NCBI GenBank assembly: GCA_030612495.1
Contig: JAUWNT010000072.1
Location: forward strand, 1-10,985
DNA length: 10,985 bases
DNA from: Candidatus Aminicenantota bacterium
GTDB taxonomy: Bacteria; Acidobacteriota; Aminicenantia; UBA2199
Direction: 5' to 3'
Numbering within the stretch: position 1 is the first letter of the stretch; every line of letters starts with the position of its first letter. Of the stretch, positions 7,147-10,985 are shown in pieces. A model generated the notes under the pieces. It was not told the origin of the DNA, did not search any database, and saw nothing but the letters and a program-made list of their open reading frames with translations. Made by a program: the position numbers and the translations under genes.

Positions 7147-8214
7147 ATGAGCAATAAACCAACTGTAATAAGTATTTACTCTGGAGGAGGAGGGCTAGAT
7201 TTAGGTTTTCATAAAGCAGGTTTTAACCTTGTTTATTCTACTGATTTTTGGGAACCTGCATGTAACACTCTTAAGAAAAATTTTCCAAAAACTAAAATTG
7301 AATGTAAGGATATTAGAAATATTAACTTTAAAGACATAATTTCAGGCGTGGGATTGAAAGAAGTTGATTGTTTGATTGGAGGTCCACCCTGTCCAGCATA
7401 TTCTAAGTCAAGATTTTATCGTAAAGAAAAGAAACGAGCCCTTGATGACGAGAATTCATTTACTCTCACTGAATATTTTAGGGCATTGGAAGAGATTAAA
7501 CCTAAAGTTTTTTTATTTGAGAATGTTCATGGTTTTGTGTATAAACCTCACATAGAAGCATTTAATTTTTTAAAAGAGAAGAGTAAGGAATTAAGCTATA
7601 AAATTTACTATAAAATTATTAACGCAGCTATGTATGGTGTACCTCAAACAAGAGAAAGATTTATCTGTATTGGAGCAAGACAAGATTTACCAGATTTTGA
7701 ATTTCCTGAAGAAACACATTATAATCCTAAGAAATATGATGAAAATATACAAAAGAATAAAAAAAGATGGGTTACTTGCGGGGATATTCTTACAGATTTA
7801 GATTTTGATTTACAGGAAGATAAAAATATGCAAGCAGGTTCAAGACACAAAGATTTACTAAAAAAAGTTCCACCAGGTGATAATTATTTATTCTTTACAA
7901 AAAAAAGAGGATATTCTAATCCCATATTTAAATGGAGATCAAGATATTGGTCTTTTTTATTAAAGTTGTCACCAAATAGGCCTTCTTGGACAATTCAAGC
8001 AAGTCATTCAAATAATATGGGTCCTTTTCATTGGAAAAATAGATTCTTAAGAATTCCCGAGATTAAACGAATCCAAACATTTGATGATAATTATGAGATT
8101 ATAGGAGATTATAAAACTCAATGGAGGCAAGTTGGAAATGCTGTCCCTCCTCTTATAGGAAAAATTTTTGCAGAAGAAATCAAAAATCAACTATTACAAA
8201 CATCAGGGAGATGA
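7147..8214 (+). CDS. DNA cytosine-C5 methyltransferase (second of a tandem pair)
   Basis: 355 residues, 1 base after the first methyltransferase. Motif I is ISIYSGGGGLDLGF (8-21), motif IV GGPPCPAYS with catalytic C82 (78-86), motif VI ENV (125-127), motif VIII QTRERFICIG (167-176) and motif X QVGNAVPPLIG (328-338). It is a paralogue of its neighbour and the likeness runs into the recognition region: both have VPPG.NY, R(F/Y)WSFLLKL, PSWTI.A, GPFHW and LRIPEI..IQTF. Tandem m5C enzymes in one restriction unit usually methylate the two strands of an asymmetric site, which is the most likely role here. One oddity is PCPAYS in place of the usual PCQPFS around the catalytic Cys. The gene is followed by a long inverted repeat, so the operon may end or be processed there. 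Confidence 0.96.
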   Translation: MSNKPTVISIYSGGGGLDLGFHKAGFNLVYSTDFWEPACNTLKKNFPKTKIECKDIRNINFKDIISGVGLKEVDCLIGGPPCPAYSKSRFYRKEKKRALDDENSFTLTEYFRALEEIKPKVFLFENVHGFVYKPHIEAFNFLKEKSKELSYKIYYKIINAAMYGVPQTRERFICIGARQDLPDFEFPEETHYNPKKYDENIQKNKKRWVTCGDILTDLDFDLQEDKNMQAGSRHKDLLKKVPPGDNYLFFTKKRGYSNPIFKWRSRYWSFLLKLSPNRPSWTIQASHSNNMGPFHWKNRFLRIPEIKRIQTFDDNYEIIGDYKTQWRQVGNAVPPLIGKIFAEEIKNQLLQTSGR

Positions 8215-8243
8215 TTCTACTGACAATAGAAAAATGTATTAGC

Positions 8244-8300
8244 GTCAAATCTTTATTCTTGGCAGTTCACTAAATTATTTGTCAAGAATAAATATTTGAC
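8244..8300. repeat. Inverted repeat with two 21-nt arms behind the methyltransferases
   Basis: The left arm at 8244-8264 (gtcaaatctttattcttggca) and right arm at 8280-8300 are inverted copies matching at 19 of 21 positions. One of the two exceptions (G8262 opposite T8282) would pair as G-U in RNA, leaving one C-U mismatch. The loop is 15 bases. There is no T-run after it, so it is not a standard intrinsic terminator. It may be an mRNA-end or processing hairpin, a small transposable remnant, or a binding site controlling the downstream genes. The 226 bases between the second methyltransferase and the glycosylase frame hold only this and the small frame at 8326. Confidence 0.75.
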
Positions 8301-8325
8301 CCGGTAAATTTGATTAGGAGATTGG

Positions 8326-8490
8326 TTGATTAATGATGTTTTAAAGATTCAAGAAGGAGAACTAGTAACTTATGAATTGCTAGAAGAGATAGAAATTGAT
8401 TCAGTAGAAATTACAAAAAAGGATACAGAAAATTTTTCCATTGATTTTAAAGAAATTGGTGCATATGAAGATTTTGAAATACGAGAATAA
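8326..8490 (+). CDS. Small acidic protein of unknown function (54 residues)
   Basis: TTG at 8326 is preceded by AGGAG (8316-8320) at 5 bases, a better ribosome site than the glycosylase has. The frame runs 54 codons to TAA 8488-8490 and encodes a strongly acidic peptide (ELVTYELLEEIEIDSVEI, then EIGAYEDFEIRE). Stops lie immediately upstream in this frame, so it is not the tail of a visible larger gene. It overlaps the glycosylase ATG at 8465 by 26 bases in another frame, so translation of the two could be coupled. No family is recognised. It could be a small acidic regulator or partner, a remnant of a degraded gene, or a chance open frame in AT-rich DNA. Confidence 0.4.
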   Translation: MINDVLKIQEGELVTYELLEEIEIDSVEITKKDTENFSIDFKEIGAYEDFEIRE

Positions 8491-9139
8491 AGGAAAGTAT
8501 AGATATTTTAGAAGGAAAATAGCGGAATGGTATAAATTAAACAAGAGAAGTTTCTATTGGAGGACAAAAACCGATTCTTATACAATATTAATTTCCGAAA
8601 TATTTTTAAGAAAAACTTCAGCTGTTTATGCGGAAAAATATATTATTGAATTTTTGGAAAGATACAAAACAGTAAAAGACCTATATAAAGCTGATGATAA
8701 AATGCTTATTAATTTTTTTAAACCTCTCGGTTTAGTAAACAGAGGAAAGGGATTAAAAAGGGTTAGTAAGCAAATAGTAAAAGATTACAATTGTGAAATT
8801 CCAAAAGACCGGAAATTACTTAAAAATTTATTTATGGTAGGAGATTATGTTGCAAATTGCATTTTATGCTTTTCTTTTAATGAAAAAGTACCAATTGTTG
8901 ATACAAACGTAATACGAATTTTTAAAAGATTTTTTAATTTTAATTTAATAAACCCAAGACCGCGCAATGATAAAGAAATTTGGTATTTTGCAAAAAAAAT
9001 ACTACCTTACAAAAATGTAAAACAATATAACTGGGCGCTTTTAGATTTTGGAGCCTTAGTTTGTTCAAGCAGAAAACCAAAATGCATATCATGTCCGATC
9101 AGCAAAAAATGCTCTTTCTTAAACCGATCCTTGCCTTAA
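8465..9139 (+). CDS. HhH-GPD Fe-S DNA glycosylase, probably T:G mismatch (Mig-like)
   Basis: 224 residues from ATG 8465; an in-frame TTG at 8441 would add 8. It is of the endonuclease III/MutY superfamily. The N-terminal FRRKIAEWY...FYWR and ILISEIFLRKTSA match the MutY/Mig type. The helix-hairpin-helix region is LFMVGDYVANCIL (122-134), and the catalytic Asp is D146 in IVDTNVIR. The C-terminus has four cysteines, C200-x6-C207-x2-C210-x5-C216, the exact 4Fe-4S loop spacing. At the position of the endonuclease III catalytic Lys there is Y128, as in the thymine-DNA mismatch glycosylase Mig of Methanothermobacter (Tyr and Asp at nearly the same numbers, about 220 residues). That predicts a glycosylase without strong lyase activity that removes T opposite G. 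Placed behind two m5C methyltransferases, it would repair deaminated methylcytosine, as Vsr does for Dcm. A MutY-like A:G specificity is the main alternative. Confidence 0.9.
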   Translation: MKILKYENKGKYRYFRRKIAEWYKLNKRSFYWRTKTDSYTILISEIFLRKTSAVYAEKYIIEFLERYKTVKDLYKADDKMLINFFKPLGLVNRGKGLKRVSKQIVKDYNCEIPKDRKLLKNLFMVGDYVANCILCFSFNEKVPIVDTNVIRIFKRFFNFNLINPRPRNDKEIWYFAKKILPYKNVKQYNWALLDFGALVCSSRKPKCISCPISKKCSFLNRSLP

Positions 9140-9209
9140 TAAATTTGCATTTGTAGCATTTTATATATAAATTTATATAAAAAGTTTAAATTAAAAAAAT
9201 ATTTTCATT

Positions 9210-9243
9210 TTAAGGATACTTATTAAAAAGAACATATCCTTAA
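9210..9243. promoter_or_regulatory. Perfect 9-base dyad upstream of the Mrr-like gene
   Basis: TTAAGGATA (9210-9218) and TATCCTTAA (9235-9243) are perfect inverted arms with a 16-base spacer, ending 22 bases before the ATG at 9266. The preceding 9140-9200 is nearly all A/T and offers several TATAAA-like boxes (9165-9170, 9175-9180) without a clear -35. The dyad could be an operator, or a hairpin that hides the translation start, since the gene lacks a visible ribosome site. Confidence 0.4.
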
Positions 9244-9265
9244 GTAATTTATATTGGAATACAAA

Positions 9266-9970
9266 ATGAGAATAAAACCAAATATTATTAAAGTTAAAGA
9301 ATGGGAACTTTATGAGGCAGAAGTTCTTGATAAGTTAAAAAAAGAATTTCCCAACGATGAAATTAAAAAAAATATTAGAAAATTGGGAAAATACAGCAGA
9401 GTAAATAGGCAAATTGATATCGCAGTTTACAACGAAACGGTAGGCTATAATATGTTGGGCATTATAGATTGTAAATGCTTTAATAGAAAATTAAACGTTA
9501 GAGATATTGAAAGTTTTATAGGCTTAATGGAAGATGTAGCAGCGAATTTCGGAATAATTATATCTAATATCGGTTACAGTAAAGCGGCAAAAAATAGGGC
9601 TGAAATGAAAGAAATAAAATTAGAAGTTGTTGACTTTTTAACATTTACTTCCGAAGATTACCATTATGATTTGGAAATATGTCAGCTCTGCGATCCAGGA
9701 GAAGACAAACCTCCGGGAATCGTACGCTTTAATAGTTATGGTAGAATTGATAGTGAATCTATATCTATTTTTGATATTGGTAGATGCGATAGATGTAATG
9801 AAATTCATATAAGATGTCAAGCTTGTGGAACCGTAACGAGTATACCTGAGAACTTATATGGAAAAGTAATTGAATGTGGAGGAGGTTGTGGACTAAGAGT
9901 AATGGTTAAACAAAACTATATTGGTGAAGGCATGTATGAAGAGGAGATAATATTAGTTGATAAAGATTGA
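9266..9970 (+). CDS. Mrr-like PD-(D/E)XK nuclease with zinc-ribbon C-terminus
   Basis: 234 residues from ATG 9266; a TTG at 9254 would add 4, and neither has a ribosome site. The N-terminal part (about 10-120) is a Mrr_cat-type nuclease: WELYEAEVLDKL with E19, RVNRQIDIAV with D51, then IIDCKCF with D68 and K70 forming the (D/E)xK motif, followed by RDIESFIGLMEDV and GIIISNIGYSKAA, the typical tail of the fold. The C-terminal 100 residues hold cysteine pairs C139-C142, C174-C177, C184-C187 and C204-C208, enough for one or two zinc ribbons. Mrr-family enzymes cut DNA and are often type IV (methyl-dependent), but here the host itself makes m5C, so the trigger must be something else or a different modification. 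It is separated from the glycosylase by 126 bases and a dyad, so it looks independently controlled. Confidence 0.85.
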   Translation: MRIKPNIIKVKEWELYEAEVLDKLKKEFPNDEIKKNIRKLGKYSRVNRQIDIAVYNETVGYNMLGIIDCKCFNRKLNVRDIESFIGLMEDVAANFGIIISNIGYSKAAKNRAEMKEIKLEVVDFLTFTSEDYHYDLEICQLCDPGEDKPPGIVRFNSYGRIDSESISIFDIGRCDRCNEIHIRCQACGTVTSIPENLYGKVIECGGGCGLRVMVKQNYIGEGMYEEEIILVDKD

Positions 9971-10002
9971 AAACACTTTTTTGATTGCAGAAGAAAAAGA
10001 AA

Positions 10003-10139
10003 GGTGACAAAGAACCAGCCCTTGTCACATTCTGAAAGAATCTGCCCGGGGGATGATAGAGGAGGCAGTCAAAGAGGGAAGTTTAAATTACTGTTTACGT
10101 TCTCCCCAACCGTTCTACTGAATAGTTACAGGGGAGTTT
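10003..10139. repeat. Degenerate REP/MITE-like repeat with tandem hairpins
   Basis: GTGACAA (10004-10010) and TTGTCAC (10022-10028) form a perfect 7-base stem around an 11-base loop. A second hairpin follows at once, ATTCT-GAA-AGAAT (10029-10041), then a G-rich stretch (10045-10080). Bases 10021-10080 have 30 G/C of 60, well above the surroundings. From memory, ggtgacaaagaacc...gtcac hairpins are a common dispersed repeat in low-GC anaerobes, linked to REP-type transposons; this copy has no transposase. A frame from GTG 10004 to 10156 (50 codons) stays open across it but is judged repeat-derived. The element separates the defence genes from the lipoprotein gene. Confidence 0.5.
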
Positions 10140-10247
10140 TTGAAATATTATTTTAAGCGAAGATTTTGCGACAAAGAGCTGTCCCTTGGCATATTTAAAG
10201 CTAATAATCAGGAATATTTGATAAATTTTAATACAATAAAGGTAACT

Positions 10248-10829
10248 ATGAAGAAATTATTTGTTTTAGGGATTGTACTATTTTTTTGTTTATTTTTTGT
10301 AGGTTGCAGCCGGGTAACAACACCACCAATTATTCCAGATAATGGCGGAATGGATGAATATGATTCTCAATTCATATCTTTATTAGATAAATTAAAAACT
10401 CCTTCAGAACTACTTAATTTTTTATCAACTTGCCACTACAAAGAACATGATGGCACATACACCCCCTATGAATTTTATATTGGGAAAGAAGGAGATTGTG
10501 TCGATTTTAGTATTTTTAGTTGTTATGTTCTACACCATCATGATTATAATGTATATTCTGTTCCCGTATTTTTTCTTAATGAATCTGCAGGGCATCTCTT
10601 AACTGTTTTTGAATATAAAGATACGGACGCTGATTGGTATTGGGGTCCTAGGATGGATAAATATGGTGTTATTGATGTGTCGTGCTTGTTTTCCTCAGTT
10701 TCTACGGCTCTAGACAGCATAGAAGCCTGTGTAAATTCCTATATAGATTTCTTGGGAGACTCCTACACTTTGGCAAGTTATGAAGTTCACCCTTGGAATT
10801 ATTGTGGTTATAGGACCATAGTTCGATAA
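10248..10829 (+). CDS. Lipoprotein with transglutaminase-like Cys-His-Asp domain
   Basis: 193 residues from ATG 10248, chosen because AAAGG (10238-10242) precedes it and a lipoprotein signal peptide begins there: MKK, a hydrophobic run (FVLGIVLFFCLFF), then the lipobox FVGC with C20 as the lipidated residue. A TTG at 10140 would add 36 residues and bury the signal. The mature part begins with a Pro/Gly-rich linker. It then has GDCVDFS with C84, AGHLLTVFEY with H116 and GVIDV with D143, the order and spacing of the Cys-His-Asp triad in transglutaminase-like thiol enzymes of the NlpC/papain-like class. It should be anchored at the outer face of the membrane and act on peptides or cell wall. No link to the defence genes is visible beyond position. 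Extra cysteines (62, 92, 146, 161, 186) could form disulfides. Confidence 0.8.
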   Translation: MKKLFVLGIVLFFCLFFVGCSRVTTPPIIPDNGGMDEYDSQFISLLDKLKTPSELLNFLSTCHYKEHDGTYTPYEFYIGKEGDCVDFSIFSCYVLHHHDYNVYSVPVFFLNESAGHLLTVFEYKDTDADWYWGPRMDKYGVIDVSCLFSSVSTALDSIEACVNSYIDFLGDSYTLASYEVHPWNYCGYRTIVR

Positions 10830-10851
10830 TAATAAATAGACCCTATTTTTT

Positions 10852-10920
10852 ATAACTTTTTTCTTTAATAAAAGTTTTGGTTCTTTATTTTTGGCAAAAA
10901 GAAGGATTTTTAAAAGTTAT
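10852..10920. terminator. Weak hairpins after the lipoprotein gene
   Basis: AACTTTT (10854-10860) pairs with AAAAGTT (10870-10876), and the longer ATAACTTTT (10852-10860) pairs perfectly with AAAAGTTAT (10912-10920), so two foldings compete. T-rich runs follow the first stem (TTTTGG...TTTATTTTT). The stems are nearly all A-T, so a terminator here would be weak. Nothing else is coded between the stop at 10829 and the window end. Confidence 0.25.
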
Positions 10921-10933
10921 GTAGAATATTATA

Positions 10934-10955
10934 TATAATACGTGAAACATTTCAC
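10934..10955 (+). promoter_or_regulatory. TATAAT box followed by a GTGA-N6-TCAC operator dyad
   Basis: TATAAT (10934-10939) is a perfect -10 hexamer; no clear -35 lies 17 bases upstream. Two bases later comes GTGAAA-CA-TTTCAC (10942-10955), a perfect 14-base dyad that would sit over the transcription start, a classical repressor position. It matches the inner core of both CRP/FNR-family sites (GTGA-N6-TCAC) and Rex sites (GTGAA-N4-TTCAC). The controlled gene would lie beyond the window. Confidence 0.4.
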
Positions 10956-10985
10956 TTAAATATTTTTTTATATTTCTGAGTCCCC

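Noticed and set aside
613..9139. Reading the whole stretch as one single new defence system
   Set aside because: The composition step, the scar at 2574 and the 101-base gap at 4871 argue for separate modules; the restriction unit is complete without the upstream genes.
10004..10156. 50-codon open frame over the REP-like repeat
   Set aside because: The frame coincides with hairpin arms and has no ribosome site or family likeness; it is best explained as a repeat that happens to be open.
10140..10247. Upstream TTG start for the lipoprotein
   Set aside because: It would place 36 charged and polar residues before a textbook lipoprotein signal peptide; the ATG at 10248 has AAAGG at a suitable distance.
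10974..10985. tttctgagtcccc at the window end as a possible further copy of the G/C-tipped repeat
   Set aside because: Only the last bases are visible and they do not match the TGTCCCCC arm exactly; too short to judge.

Overview
The window is AT-rich bacterial DNA that reads as a defence island built from several separate cassettes. Nearly all supported genes lie on the + strand. No rRNA, tRNA or CRISPR array was seen, and the genes do not fix the taxon. The low G+C, ATG/GTG/TTG starts, purine-rich ribosome sites and degenerate REP-like hairpins fit a low-GC anaerobe of Firmicutes or candidate-phylum type, but that is inference.

Left edge (1-612): the C-terminal end of a TPR protein, then a G/C-tipped inverted repeat (251-312), an A/T-tract region and an extended -10 promoter (404-412). 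Block A (613-4870): a TPR protein with an HExxH zinc-peptidase motif, an 11-codon truncated reading frame coupled to its stop codon, a MazG-like nucleotide pyrophosphohydrolase, and a PD-(D/E)XK nuclease fused to an SF1 helicase of DUF2075 type. The MazG and helicase genes are 5 nt apart and form an operon. Whether the peptidase belongs with them is uncertain, because it is visibly richer in G+C and the junction looks like a scar.

Block B (4972-9139): a type II-like restriction-modification unit. An HNH nuclease gene overlaps the first of two tandem, paralogous cytosine-C5 methyltransferase genes by ATGA, and the second methyltransferase follows after 1 nt. After a 42-bp-arm inverted repeat (two 21-nt arms) and a 54-codon small frame comes an iron-sulfur HhH-GPD glycosylase. 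It has Tyr where endonuclease III has its catalytic Lys, as in the methanogen thymine-DNA mismatch glycosylase Mig. The proposed logic is that the methyltransferases protect the host by making m5C, HNH cuts unmodified DNA, and the glycosylase removes T from the T:G mismatches that m5C deamination creates.

Block C (9210-9970): a single gene with its own candidate operator, encoding an Mrr-like PD-(D/E)XK nuclease with a cysteine-rich C-terminal zinc-ribbon region. Right edge (10003-10985): a REP/MITE-like remnant, a secreted lipoprotein with a transglutaminase-like Cys-His-Asp triad, and a promoter overlapping a GTGA-N6-TCAC dyad that probably serves a gene beyond the window.
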